From Yoonia sp. BS5-3 (GTDB lineage Bacteria; Pseudomonadota; Alphaproteobacteria; Rhodobacterales; Rhodobacteraceae), in NCBI RefSeq assembly GCF_038069655.2, contig NZ_CP150951.2, forward strand, positions 3,622,001 to 3,686,000: 64,000 bases of DNA, read 5' to 3'. The translations under genes and the position numbers were made by a program. Below the pieces are notes generated by a model. That model made no database searches. It was not told the origin of the DNA and saw nothing but the letters and a program-made list of their open reading frames with translations. Positions 8,250 through 17,064 of this stretch are shown here, in pieces. Every line of letters starts with the position of its first letter. The stretch's first letter is position 1.

Positions 8250-9542
8250 ATGTCCGACACACCAAGCTACGGTTTTGATACCCTGCAAATTCACGCAGGT
8301 GCCCGCCCTGATCCGGCCACCGGCGCCCGTCAGGTCCCGATTTACCAGACAACCGCCTATGTCTTTCGCGATGCCGAACACGCCGCTGCCTTGTTCAATC
8401 TGCAAGAGGTCGGTTACATCTATTCCCGCCTGACAAACCCAACCGTTGCCGCGTTGCAGGAACGTATTGCCACGCTTGAGGGCGGTGTTGGCGGGGTGTG
8501 CTGCTCATCGGGGCACGCGGCCCAGATCATGGCCCTGTTTCCCCTGATGCAGCCCGGCTTGAATATTGTCGCCTCAAGCCGTCTTTACGGTGGCACCGTC
8601 ACCCAGTTTTCCCAAACCATCAAACGCTTTGGCTGGTCTGCGAAATTTGTGGATTTTGACGATCTGGATGCTGTCAAAGCGGCGATTGATGATGACACCC
8701 GCGCCGTGTTCTGCGAAACCATTGCAAATCCCGGTGGTCATATCTCGGATCTGGATGCCATTGCGGCGGTTGCCGATGAGGCCGGTATCCCGCTGATTGT
8801 CGATAATACCTCGGCCACCCCGTATCTTTGCCGCCCGATTGAGCATGGCGCCACATTGGTTGTTCATTCCACCACCAAATACCTGACCGGCAACGGCACC
8901 GTCACTGGTGGCTGCGTCGTGGATTCCGGCAAGTTTGACTGGGTCGCCAATGATAAATTCCCATCCTTGTCCCAACCAGAGCCGGCATATCACGGTCTGA
9001 AATTTGCCGAGACCTTTGGCCCGCTGGCCTTCACCTTCCACGGCATTGCCATTGGTCTGCGCGATCTTGGCATGACCATGAACCCGCAGGCCGCCCATTA
9101 CACGCTGATGGGCATTGAGACCCTGTCTTTGCGTATGGAGCGCCATGTCGAGAACGCCAAGAAGATCGCCAAATGGCTCGAGGATGATCCGCGCACTGAT
9201 TACGTCACCTATGCCGGGCTGGAAAGCTCGCCCTATTACGGGCTGGTCGACAAAATCTGCCCCAAAGGCGCAGGCGCTTTGTTCACCGTCGCCGTCAAGG
9301 GCGGCTATGAGGCCTGTGTCAAGCTGGTCGATAATCTGGAAATCTTTAGCCATGTCGCCAATTTGGGAGATGCGCGCAGTCTGATTATCCACTCGGCCAG
9401 CACCACCCACCGTCAGCTGACCGCTGAACAGCAGGAGGCCGCGGGCGCCGGTCCGGGCATCGTCCGCCTGTCCATTGGCATCGAGGATGCCGATGATTTG
9501 ATCGCCGATTTAGATCAAGCACTGGCCAAAGCCACTGCATGA
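8250..9542 (+). CDS. metY: O-acetylhomoserine sulfhydrylase / aminocarboxypropyltransferase
   Basis: 430 residues from ATG 8250, preceded by GGGAGAGAGAGA. A PLP enzyme of the Cys/Met metabolism family: the Schiff-base lysine is K210 in VVHSTTKYLTGNG, D185 in IVDNTSAT holds the pyridine nitrogen, and YSRLTNPT at 58-65 is the phosphate-binding region of the partner subunit. It converts O-acetyl-L-homoserine and sulfide to homocysteine in direct sulfhydrylation for methionine synthesis; the length and the TLQIHAGARPDPATGARQVP start fit MetY rather than MetB/MetC. It is monocistronic and ends in a strong terminator. The 90-base leader shows no SAM-II or SAM/SAH riboswitch core that I can recognise. 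Confidence 0.92.
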   Translation: MSDTPSYGFDTLQIHAGARPDPATGARQVPIYQTTAYVFRDAEHAAALFNLQEVGYIYSRLTNPTVAALQERIATLEGGVGGVCCSSGHAAQIMALFPLMQPGLNIVASSRLYGGTVTQFSQTIKRFGWSAKFVDFDDLDAVKAAIDDDTRAVFCETIANPGGHISDLDAIAAVADEAGIPLIVDNTSATPYLCRPIEHGATLVVHSTTKYLTGNGTVTGGCVVDSGKFDWVANDKFPSLSQPEPAYHGLKFAETFGPLAFTFHGIAIGLRDLGMTMNPQAAHYTLMGIETLSLRMERHVENAKKIAKWLEDDPRTDYVTYAGLESSPYYGLVDKICPKGAGALFTVAVKGGYEACVKLVDNLEIFSHVANLGDARSLIIHSASTTHRQLTAEQQEAAGAGPGIVRLSIGIEDADDLIADLDQALAKATA

Positions 9543-9551
9543 TGTAACGAT

Positions 9552-9583
9552 CCCGCCCATGCCCTTGGCGTGGGCGGGTTTCT
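9552..9583 (+). terminator. Rho-independent terminator of metY
   Basis: A 12-bp stem (CCCGCCCATGCC with GGCGTGGGCGGG, one G-U pair), a three-base loop CTT and then TTTCT. It begins nine bases after the metY stop. Confidence 0.85.
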
Positions 9584-9640
9584 GCTGTAGGCTTTGCGTG
9601 CAGCGGCAAATGCGTTTTGCCATCAACACCAACATGCTAG

Positions 9641-12600
9641 ATGCGTTTGATGACCACAAATTTTGCACTGTCGCTCTCGTTTGAAGGTATCGAAATGCTG
9701 CACCGCGTGCGGCATGGCTGGAAACGCATCGGCACCGCAGATGTTGAGGCCAAAGATCTGGATGCTCAGCTGGCCACTTTGCGCGCCCGCGCCGAAGCAT
9801 TGGCCCCGGAAGGTTTGCGCACCAAGCTGATCATTCCGCTGGATCAAATCAAATATATCGCCATCGACAGCACCCAGACCACACAGGCCGATATTGACGC
9901 CGTGCTGGATGGTGCCACCCCTTATGCGCTGCAGGAACTGGTCGTTGATGCCGAGCGTTTTGGCGGCCGCACCCATATCGCCGCTGTCGCCCGCGAGACC
10001 CTGACCGAGGCAGAGGCCTTTGCCCATGCCCATGGTTTCCGTCCCGTCTGTTTTGCTGCCATCCCGGAGCCTTTCACGTTCCAAAAGGAAGTGTTCTTTG
10101 GCCCCACATCCATGATGGAAGACATCATGGGTCGCGGTGCCACTGTTGAGGGCGATCGCATCCCGGTGATGGTTGTCGGCACACGGATCAAATCCCGCTT
10201 GCTGGTCTTCGATCTGCCTGAAGACGAATTGCCCCCATCTGACGATTTCGATCTGGCCTCGGCCCTTGCCCCGCATTTGGCCGCAGAAAGTGCGCCGCTT
10301 GATCCCCCGACCCCTGACGCTGCCCCGTCTGAGGTTGCCGATCCATCGCAAGCCCCTTTGCCTGCAGGCGCGCCGCCCCTGCAACTGACCGCGCCCTTGA
10401 CCGAAGACGCCCCCGCTGTGATCGACGAGAGTGCCGATGATATCGCAGCCCCGCTGCTGGAGGCATCAAGCGAAGCCCCGGAACTTGATTTTACCCCGAG
10501 CAGCGACGTTCCCGAAGATATTGCAGACCCTCTTCCCGAGGACATCGCCGCCCCGGCGAATGAAGACGCCCCCGTTGCAGAGGACGCCCCGGTTGAGGTG
10601 TCGCAAGACGACGTGGCAGATGCGGAACCGGATGCGCCTGAATTTGATTTGGCCCCTGCAGAGCCGGTTGCAGAAGAGATCGCCGAGGTAGAGGTTGAAG
10701 AGCCCGCGCCTGATTTGGTGCCATCCGCGCCTGTTCCAGCACCACGCCCACCTTTGCTGGACGCGGTTATTTCTGAATATCATCCCCCTGCCATTGCCGC
10801 AGCGGTTGTTGCGCCCGTCGCCGAAGAAATTGCCGCACAGGGACAGGATGCGCCGGAACCTGATGCAACCAAGACAGATGTTGCAGCTGTCGCCGCGCTG
10901 ACAGCCCCTGAAATCAAAGCCGATCCGGTTGTCGCGCAAGACCCTGTTTTCTTTGTTCCGCCCTTGCTGGACCGCGTGATCCCGGATGTGCCCAATGGCA
11001 AACGTAAGCGCGCGCGCAAACGCCGGCATCTCAGCACCACGGCCCCGACACTGGCTGCGCCGATGCCAACCTTGGGTCCCCCGCAAGCCCCGGTTAATCG
11101 CGCCCCTGAACCTGCAAATACGGCCCGCCGCCCCTTCTTTATCGCTGGCGCTGTCGCCGCCAGCCTTGTGCTGGTCGGCGCTGTTGCCTGGTCCGCGTTC
11201 CGCGATACTGGCGGGTCCGTTGAGGGCGAGATCACGCAAGGCGCCGCGCCCGCTGAAACCGTTGATGTGACAATCAGCGAAGATATTGCCAGCACCGCGC
11301 CGGACGCGGAACCCGCGCCTACCACCCAAGCCGAAGCAGCTGTGCCGCCTGCAACTGTCTCAATCGTTGCGGCCGCACCGGATATTCCGCAGATCGAAAT
11401 CAACGGCTTTTCGGTTGCGCCGGATGAGGCCTCGGCCACGCTTGGCCTGCCTGTTCCGGCTGAGCCTGCCGCCCCTGCAATCCCCCAGCCTGAAACAGTC
11501 GCAGCACCGGTAGACCCTGATGGGTTGCCCTCTGCGATCACCGCGCCGGCAGAGCCGCCCGCAGCTGAAGCGGTCGCCGAAACAGCGCCTGTCGAAGATG
11601 TGCTGACCGAGGAAGCCGTCATTCCCGAAGACACAGCTGCCGAGGCAGATACCGCCCCCGAGGAGATCGCGATTGCCGAAGTGGGTGCCCCCGTTCTGCG
11701 CGGCACGGTCCTGAGCCCTGCAGACGCCCAAGCCATCTATGATACCACAGGCGTGTGGCAACGCGCGCCGCGCTTTGTGGACGAGCCCGGCGAAACCACA
11801 ACCGAAGGTTTGATTGTTCCCTTTTCCGAAACCGCTGCCGCCCGTGTGGCCCAGCCGCAAGTCCCCCCGCTGACGGATCTTGAAACCGATCTGAGCTTTC
11901 TGCCCCCTGCTGATCCGCCCGCAGCCGAAATCCAATTCCCGGTTGATCAAGACGGCTTTATTCTGGCCACACCCGAGGGCACGGTTACCCCCGAGGGCGC
12001 CATTGTCTTTGCCGGATTGCCTGATCTGACAATCCGCGAACGCCCCGAACTAACGGCGGCTGACCTAGAGCGTATGGCGCTGCTCGCCCCTGCCCCCGAA
12101 GGTGTTGTGGTCATCGCCGGACGCCCCGATGGTCCGCTGCCATCCTTGCGCCCCGAAGATGCGGCTTTGCCCGAGGTAGAGGTAACAGAGGCGCCGGTGG
12201 ACGCGGATGACACGGCTCTTGCAACGGCGGAAGACGCTGAAGAGACCCTATCTGCTGGCGGCGTCGCGCTGAGCGCTTTAACCGGTGACCCGTCATCGAG
12301 CCTGCTATCCACCGAAGAGCCAGATGTCCGCCCCGCCACGCGGCCAGGCAGCTTGCAGCCCCAGGCCGACCCGGGCACCCCGGATATCACTGCCATTATT
12401 GCAGGTCTGGCCGAGGAAGACCCCGATCTGTTGGTTGATCCATCAACCCAAGGCGTCGCATTATCCTTGCGCCCTGAAACACGACCCCAGAATTTCGCGT
12501 CTATTGTCGCCTCTGCCCGCGCGGCGGCCCCGCCGCCTGCACCGGCTGCAGCCCCCGTCCAAACCGCCGCGCCTGTCGCCCCGCAAAACTATGCGCCCGT

Positions 12601-12844
12601 ACCCGGCGGCGTCGCCCGGGCCGCCACCCAGGAAGACGTGCTGCCCCTGCGCCAGATCAACCTGATTGGCATCTATGGCAGCCCCAGCGCCCGCCGCGCG
12701 CTGGTTCGGCTGAGCAACGGGCGCTATGTACGGGTTGAGGTCGGCAGCGCGCTGGATGGCGGCCAAGTGACCGCCATTGGTGAGAACGCACTGAACTACG
12801 TCAAACGCGGACGGACCGTGGCCCTGGAATTGCCCGCAGGGTGA
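9641..12844 (+). CDS. Large single-pass protein: GspL/PilM-like cytoplasmic domain, TM, long acidic linker, PilP/GspC-like C-terminus
   Basis: 1067 residues (ATG 9641 or 9650; neither has a clear RBS). Residues about 4-150 (SLSFEGIEMLHRV..., IIPLDQIKYIAI, DGATPYALQELVVD, RETLTEAEAFAHAHGFRPV) follow the layout of GspL/PilM cytoplasmic domains of type II secretion and type IV pilus platforms. Residues 190-495 are Pro/Ala/Asp/Glu-rich and a basic patch (KRKRARKRRH) precedes one TM at about 499-521. A second acidic linker leads to residues about 1000-1067 (LRQINLIGIYG, ALVRLSNGRYVRVEVGS, GGQVTAI, NYVKRGRTVALEL), resembling the PilP/GspC domain. No pilus or secretion genes flank it. The assignment is by pattern; the biological role is unknown. 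Confidence 0.6.
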   Translation: MRLMTTNFALSLSFEGIEMLHRVRHGWKRIGTADVEAKDLDAQLATLRARAEALAPEGLRTKLIIPLDQIKYIAIDSTQTTQADIDAVLDGATPYALQELVVDAERFGGRTHIAAVARETLTEAEAFAHAHGFRPVCFAAIPEPFTFQKEVFFGPTSMMEDIMGRGATVEGDRIPVMVVGTRIKSRLLVFDLPEDELPPSDDFDLASALAPHLAAESAPLDPPTPDAAPSEVADPSQAPLPAGAPPLQLTAPLTEDAPAVIDESADDIAAPLLEASSEAPELDFTPSSDVPEDIADPLPEDIAAPANEDAPVAEDAPVEVSQDDVADAEPDAPEFDLAPAEPVAEEIAEVEVEEPAPDLVPSAPVPAPRPPLLDAVISEYHPPAIAAAVVAPVAEEIAAQGQDAPEPDATKTDVAAVAALTAPEIKADPVVAQDPVFFVPPLLDRVIPDVPNGKRKRARKRRHLSTTAPTLAAPMPTLGPPQAPVNRAPEPANTARRPFFIAGAVAASLVLVGAVAWSAFRDTGGSVEGEITQGAAPAETVDVTISEDIASTAPDAEPAPTTQAEAAVPPATVSIVAAAPDIPQIEINGFSVAPDEASATLGLPVPAEPAAPAIPQPETVAAPVDPDGLPSAITAPAEPPAAEAVAETAPVEDVLTEEAVIPEDTAAEADTAPEEIAIAEVGAPVLRGTVLSPADAQAIYDTTGVWQRAPRFVDEPGETTTEGLIVPFSETAAARVAQPQVPPLTDLETDLSFLPPADPPAAEIQFPVDQDGFILATPEGTVTPEGAIVFAGLPDLTIRERPELTAADLERMALLAPAPEGVVVIAGRPDGPLPSLRPEDAALPEVEVTEAPVDADDTALATAEDAEETLSAGGVALSALTGDPSSSLLSTEEPDVRPATRPGSLQPQADPGTPDITAIIAGLAEEDPDLLVDPSTQGVALSLRPETRPQNFASIVASARAAAPPPAPAAAPVQTAAPVAPQNYAPVPGGVARAATQEDVLPLRQINLIGIYGSPSARRALVRLSNGRYVRVEVGSALDGGQVTAIGENALNYVKRGRTVALELPAG

Positions 12845-12868
12845 ATTAGCTTCGGGGGGGGTAACGCG

Positions 12869-14464
12869 TTACTCTGCCAGCGGCCCCAGCGCCTTTTGCA
12901 ACGGCCCGAGATGCGCTGCGTATTTTTCCCATGACCGCATCGACGTTTTGTAGATCGGTTGCCGGACCTGCCAACGTGACGGGGTTTTGACCAGACGCTC
13001 GGTCTTTTGGAAGGCCAGGCAGGCCGGATCCCAGTCGAGGCCTACCCAGTCGATCAACCGGCGCGACGCGCTTTCCTGGTCGCTGATCAGATCCTCATAA
13101 CGGCTGTGCAGGATACGCCCTCGCAGGATCTTGTCCCAATAGGCCATCAGATCGGCATAGGCCCGGTAATATTTCCCCAATGTCTGCAGATCCCCGTTAT
13201 AGCCATGTGCCGCCGAAAAGTTATGCGTATAGCAAGACACGCATGTATCCATCGCGCTGCGTTGGCAATGGATGATCTTGGCCTTCGGAAAGAGCATCAA
13301 GATCAGCCCGATCAGTTCGAAATTATGGGGGAGCTTGTCAACGACCCGCGCCGCACTGCTGGAATGCTGCTTTAAGACGGACAGATATTGGCTGGCCAGT
13401 TTGCGGATTTGCCCCTTGCCAAGCGCGCCTATCTCTTGCCCGAATTTTCCCGGGTCCAGATCCCCCCGTCCGAGCGTACGGGCGATCTTGCGAAGGTCAG
13501 ACAGCTCTCCGGCCCCGGCGATTTGGGGGTGACTGGCCAGGATTTGTTCGGTCAAGGTCGTCCCTGAGCGCGGCATCCCTACGATGAACACAGGTCTCTC
13601 GGACAGGTGCCCATGAACGGCTTTCTCGGCGATCTGATCGGCCGTGAAAATCTGCTTGATCCGCCCGTAAGCTTCACGGTGCATTTGCATCGAAAAGCCA
13701 TCCTTTGCCTCGGTCTTGGCCGCTGTGAACTGCGCAAACGCCGCATCATAGCGTTTTTGATCTGCCAGTGCCTTGCCCGTCGCATAGCGCAGCGCTTTGC
13801 GTTCAGCATCCGTTAGCGCCGGTGCATCCAGCGCCGCCAGCATTGCGTCCGGTTCGGGATCATCTGCTTGGAATTTATGGGCAACGCTTAGACCGGCCAT
13901 GGCCTTGACCGTATTTTGCCCCGCTGCGATCGCCTGCCGGAATACCGCTGCCGCCGCGTCCATTTGGCCCAGATTGACAAGCACATCGGCCCTCTCAACC
14001 GCGATGGCCGGATCGTCTGATTGCAGCGCCAAGGCTTTATCGTAAGCTGCAAGCGCCGCGTCATGCTGCCCCAATTGCGCCTGGGCCCGGCCACTGAGCA
14101 CCCAGAATTTGGCAAATGTCGGATAGAGCCCTGTAGCCTTGCGCAATGTCTCAACCGCGTGCTGCGCTTTGTTAAGGTGCAGCTGCGCGCTGGCCTGATT
14201 GTAAAGATAGGCTTTGCCGCGGGGATGCTGTTTCAGCGCTTTGCGGAAATAGCCCAATGCGACATCGTATTTCTTGGCCTCAAGCGCGAGCGTGCCCATC
14301 AGGTTCAATGCATCGGCATGTTTGGGATGATCGCGCAGGATCGTCTGATAAAAGAATTCAGCCCGCGGCAAATCCCCCGCCGATTGGGCCGCAGCCCCGT
14401 TTTGGAGCGTCTGCGATATCTGAGATACGGGCAGCTTGCGCCGCGCAGCAGCGGTATTTTTCAT
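12869..14464 (-). CDS. TPR-repeat sulfotransferase family protein
   Basis: 531 residues. Residues about 15-280 contain tandem TPR-like helices (for example FYQTILRDHPKHADALNLMG, then copies about every 34 residues). Residues 290-520 are a sulfotransferase domain: the 5'-phosphosulfate loop PVFIVGMPRSGTTLTEQIL at 291-309 and a 3'-phosphate-binding region around CQRSAMDTCVSCY. The family is predicted to move sulfate from PAPS to a protein or glycan acceptor, with the TPR part binding the acceptor. No PAPS synthesis genes are nearby. It is widespread in marine alphaproteobacteria. Convergent with the gene at 9641, only 24 bases apart. Confidence 0.85.
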   Translation of the reverse strand: MKNTAAARRKLPVSQISQTLQNGAAAQSAGDLPRAEFFYQTILRDHPKHADALNLMGTLALEAKKYDVALGYFRKALKQHPRGKAYLYNQASAQLHLNKAQHAVETLRKATGLYPTFAKFWVLSGRAQAQLGQHDAALAAYDKALALQSDDPAIAVERADVLVNLGQMDAAAAVFRQAIAAGQNTVKAMAGLSVAHKFQADDPEPDAMLAALDAPALTDAERKALRYATGKALADQKRYDAAFAQFTAAKTEAKDGFSMQMHREAYGRIKQIFTADQIAEKAVHGHLSERPVFIVGMPRSGTTLTEQILASHPQIAGAGELSDLRKIARTLGRGDLDPGKFGQEIGALGKGQIRKLASQYLSVLKQHSSSAARVVDKLPHNFELIGLILMLFPKAKIIHCQRSAMDTCVSCYTHNFSAAHGYNGDLQTLGKYYRAYADLMAYWDKILRGRILHSRYEDLISDQESASRRLIDWVGLDWDPACLAFQKTERLVKTPSRWQVRQPIYKTSMRSWEKYAAHLGPLQKALGPLAE

Positions 14465-14520
14465 AAGTGAAAGCCTAACAATCCCTTGCCACGGTGCAAC
14501 AGGGGATCACCCATCAACAA

Positions 14521-15159
14521 CTAGTAGGCGAAGACGTATGCAACCTGCAGGTTGTGGCTGATGTTCGAGCTGCTGCTGCTGAAGAATTCTGTTCCGTCAA
14601 TCTTTTCATCATAGCCGGGCAGAGCTTTAAAGCGGTAACCGATATCGATTGCCCCGGCGCCGACGGGCATTTGCACCCCTCCTCCAAGTTGCACAGCAAG
14701 TGTTGCGACTGAATCAAGCTGGTACCCAAACAACTCAGTTTCTACAAAAGCGACCCCTAGTCCACCGCCGACATAAGGCATCGCTGATCCAGCGCCAACT
14801 GAAGACAGATCATACCAAGCATTGCCCATCAGATAAGTGGCTTTTTGACTAAAACCGTCGCTGAGTGAAACCGACCCGCCATCGAAGGCATACTCGTCAA
14901 ATTCGTAGTCGCTGTACGAAAGCTCAACCTCGCCACGAACATTTGCCGCAATCGGTAGCCCTGTTGCCACGCCAATCATGTAGCTATCGCCGATGTAATC
15001 AAGGTCATCGCCAGAACCAAAATAGTCATCCACGGTGTAGGTATTTGCCGACAGTCCGGCGAATACACTGACATACCAGTCACCCGCACCTTGGGCGTAT
15101 GAAGCTGACCCTGAAGAGACAATCGCAGCTGTCGCCGTTGTCATAAGAGTGTTTTTCAT
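14521..15159 (-). CDS. Outer-membrane beta-barrel protein (OmpA/opacity-like), paralogue 1 of 3
   Basis: 212 residues from ATG 15159 (AAGGA upstream); a longer frame to 15333 has no RBS and would bury the signal peptide. Signal peptide MKNTLMTTATAAIVSSGSASYAQG, then GDWYVSVFAGLSANTY, alternating strands such as GEVELSYSDYEFDEYAFD, a central MPYVGGGLGVAFV and a terminal NLQVAYVFAY ending in an aromatic, as expected for an eight-stranded OM barrel. It is the most divergent of the three copies and its upstream region does not share the repeat of the other two. The role is unknown; such proteins can be porin-like or adhesive. Confidence 0.8.
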   Translation of the reverse strand: MKNTLMTTATAAIVSSGSASYAQGAGDWYVSVFAGLSANTYTVDDYFGSGDDLDYIGDSYMIGVATGLPIAANVRGEVELSYSDYEFDEYAFDGGSVSLSDGFSQKATYLMGNAWYDLSSVGAGSAMPYVGGGLGVAFVETELFGYQLDSVATLAVQLGGGVQMPVGAGAIDIGYRFKALPGYDEKIDGTEFFSSSSSNISHNLQVAYVFAY

Positions 15160-15317
15160 TTTCAAATCCTTTGTGGAATTTTGTCGAACAGACGCGGCGG
15201 AACGAGAACCTATTAACGATTCTGAAGCCTCAACGACGTCCGAAACAAGTTTTGTTGCCACAACATCACAGTGACTGTGACGAACCGTGCACCATTGTCT
15301 GAGCTGTCTGACGGTCT

Positions 15318-15357
15318 GGGATGGCGCGGGCAATCTTCAAGAATGCCTGCGCCACCC
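15318..15357 (-). terminator. Hairpin downstream of paralogue 2
   Basis: An imperfect GC-rich inverted repeat (GGGATGGCGCGGGCA against TGCCTGCGCCACCC, one bulge) lies eight bases past the stop of paralogue 2. There is no clear U-run after it on the minus strand, so it may protect the 3' end rather than terminate. Confidence 0.4.
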
Positions 15358-15364
15358 TCAACGG

Positions 15365-15982
15365 TCAAAAACGCATAACGTATCCAACCTGCAGATTGTG
15401 GCTGCTGGTCGTTGAGTCTTCGTAGACGACGCTGTCTTCGAATTCGCTATCGAATGGCGCGGTTCCTTTGAAACGATAGCCGATATCAACCATTCCGCTT
15501 CCGGCGGGCACTTGTACCCCAGCACCCAGCTGATAAGCCGCTGCAACGGATGTGTCGAGATCGTTACCCAAAGAGGTATAATTGACCAGCCCAAAGCCTA
15601 AGCCCCCACCGACATATGGCGTCATGGTGCTCCCCCCTGCCGATGGAATATCATACCAAATATTCCCCATCAGATATGTGGTACTTAGATCGAACCCATC
15701 GGGAAGATCACCTGATGCATTGTCGGCATCGTAGCTATCGAGTTCATAATCGGAATAGGACAGCTCGGCCTCAGCCCGGATCCCCGGTGCGATGGTCTGA
15801 CCAATCGTTCCGCCCAGCAAATAACCGGAATCGGTCGAATAAACGAGGTTATGGCTGAAGTCGAAATTATATGCCCCGGTCGAGACCGCCCCAAAGACGC
15901 TACCGTACCAATCCTGCCCCTGCACCATGGAACCGGTTGAAACCGCGGCAATGAATGCGGCCGTTGTGAATAGATTTTTCAT
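15365..15982 (-). CDS. Outer-membrane beta-barrel protein, paralogue 2 of 3
   Basis: 205 residues from ATG 15982. The start MKNLFTTAAF matches paralogue 3 (MKNLFTTAAA), and AAAGG lies upstream within the shared repeat; a GTG four codons earlier is less likely. Signal peptide to about residue 22, then barrel strands (RAEAELSYSDYELDSYDADN, MTPYVGGGLGFGLV, MVDIGYRFKGT) and a C-terminal SHNLQVGYVMRF with terminal Phe, the Bam recognition signature. Its 142-bp upstream segment is nearly identical to that of paralogue 3, so the pair arose by tandem duplication and probably shares regulation. Confidence 0.82.
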   Translation of the reverse strand: MKNLFTTAAFIAAVSTGSMVQGQDWYGSVFGAVSTGAYNFDFSHNLVYSTDSGYLLGGTIGQTIAPGIRAEAELSYSDYELDSYDADNASGDLPDGFDLSTTYLMGNIWYDIPSAGGSTMTPYVGGGLGFGLVNYTSLGNDLDTSVAAAYQLGAGVQVPAGSGMVDIGYRFKGTAPFDSEFEDSVVYEDSTTSSHNLQVGYVMRF

Positions 15983-16104
15983 CGAAAAATACACCTTTCA
16001 AACATATTAGTCCGTGCCGCATCTACGCCCGGAATGGGCCAGATGACCCGTGCATGGGTGCATAGCCGGAATGCAAATTTGCCCTATGGCTTCAGGGACA
16101 CAGG
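15963..16104. repeat. 142-bp direct repeat, copy A (promoter/leader of barrel paralogue 2)
   Basis: It covers the first codons, the RBS and about 120 bp upstream of paralogue 2. It is gap-free against copy B at 16833-16974, with roughly eight to ten substitutions by eye. It contains an inverted repeat TGCAT-N7-ATGCA (16059-16075) and a further TGCAT eight bases before it, a possible operator. Confidence 0.85.
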
Positions 16105-16139
16105 AGGTTCCGCGCCGTGTCTAGCCATGCAACACGCCC

Positions 16140-16178
16140 AAAAAGAAAGAGGCCGGAGGATCGATTGATCCCCCGGCC
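16140..16178 (-). terminator. Rho-independent terminator of barrel paralogue 3
   Basis: On the minus strand, arms GGCCGGGGGATC and GATCCTCCGGCC (11 of 12 pairs) with loop AATC, followed by TCTTTCTTTTT. It lies 23 bases past the stop at 16202 and isolates paralogue 3 from paralogue 2. Confidence 0.8.
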
Positions 16179-16201
16179 CCGCATAGGTTGTCTCAGACGC
16201 T

Positions 16202-16852
16202 TTAAAACTGCGTCACATATCCAATCTGCAAGTTGTTGGACAGGAATGTACCGTCCTCATAGACACCGGAACCATCGTTATCGTCGATATCAAGACCGCT
16301 GGCCGCTTTCAGGCGGTAAGCAACATCGATCATCCCAGCACCAACGGGAAACTGCACGCCAGCGCCGATCTGGTAGGCTAGCCCAGTTACGGTATCGCCA
16401 TAACCGAATGGAAATCCGCCGAAAGTGGTGTCGGCGTCGAGTTGCACCGCGCCTAAACCTGCACCGATATAAGGCACACCGCCACCAAAGCTGGCTGTCG
16501 GCACATCGTACCAAATATTACCCATCAGGAATGTTGTTGAAAGCTCTCCGTTGGTTTCGTCGAAGGACAATGAGCCATCATACGAAACATCGCCACCGTC
16601 ATACTGCGCATAGGACAGTTCTACCTCGGCCCGCAGACCGGGTTGCAGGGCACGGCCTACGGACACCCCAAAAATGCCGTTATCGTCAAATTCATGTTCA
16701 ACTTCGAAACCATTAAAATCGGTATCGACGGAACCGATGCTGGAGTAACCAGCGAAGACGCTGACATACCAATCGCCGCTGCCCTGTGCGTGGGTCGCCG
16801 AACCAATGGACATGGTCGCTAACGCGGCTGCAGTTGTGAATAGATTTTTCAT
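16202..16852 (-). CDS. Outer-membrane beta-barrel protein, paralogue 3 of 3
   Basis: 216 residues. Signal peptide MKNLFTTAAALATMSIGSATHAQG, then GSGDWYVSVFAGYSSIGSVD (very like paralogue 1), strands RAEVELSYAQYDGGDVSYDG, VPYIGAGLGAVQL, MIDVAYRLKAA and a C-terminal NNLQIGYVTQF ending in Phe. Length and spacing of aromatic-rich strands fit an eight-stranded OM barrel. It has its own terminator and a leader duplicated from, or into, paralogue 2. The ligand or function is unknown. Confidence 0.82.
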   Translation of the reverse strand: MKNLFTTAAALATMSIGSATHAQGSGDWYVSVFAGYSSIGSVDTDFNGFEVEHEFDDNGIFGVSVGRALQPGLRAEVELSYAQYDGGDVSYDGSLSFDETNGELSTTFLMGNIWYDVPTASFGGGVPYIGAGLGAVQLDADTTFGGFPFGYGDTVTGLAYQIGAGVQFPVGAGMIDVAYRLKAASGLDIDDNDGSGVYEDGTFLSNNLQIGYVTQF

Positions 16853-16974
16853 CGGAAAATAAACCTTTCATAAATATTAGTCCGTGCCGTATCTACGCCC
16901 GGAATGGGCCAAATGACCCGTGCATGGGTGCATAGCCGGAATGCAAATTTGCCCTATGGCTTCGAGGACACAGG
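16833..16974. repeat. 142-bp direct repeat, copy B (promoter/leader of barrel paralogue 3)
   Basis: Same element as 15963-16104, 870 bp away, in the same orientation. The upstream non-coding part is much better conserved than the downstream coding bodies. The TGCAT-N7-ATGCA inverted repeat is at 16929-16945. Confidence 0.85.
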
Positions 16975-17011
16975 CCGAAGCAATGTGATGAAAATGGACG
17001 GACAAAGGCAG

Positions 17012-17041
17012 CCAAACCGGCGGATCACCCCGCCGCTTTGG
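17012..17041 (-). terminator. Hairpin downstream of hpd
   Basis: Arms CCAAACCGGCGG and CCGCCGCTTTGG pair at 11 of 12 positions with a six-base loop, 24 bases after the hpd stop. The U-tract is weak, so the call is tentative. Confidence 0.5.
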
Positions 17042-17064
17042 CCGCTACGCCGTCCCCATTGTAC

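Noticed and set aside
8574..9410. 278-codon minus-strand frame within metY
   Set aside because: It lies wholly antisense to a well-supported enzyme gene and has no domain-like pattern.
10466..11950. Long open frames on the minus strand inside the 1067-residue gene
   Set aside because: They are shadows caused by the GC-rich, Ala/Pro/Glu-repetitive codons; no RBS, and their residue composition is biased (Ser/Ala or Gly/Arg).
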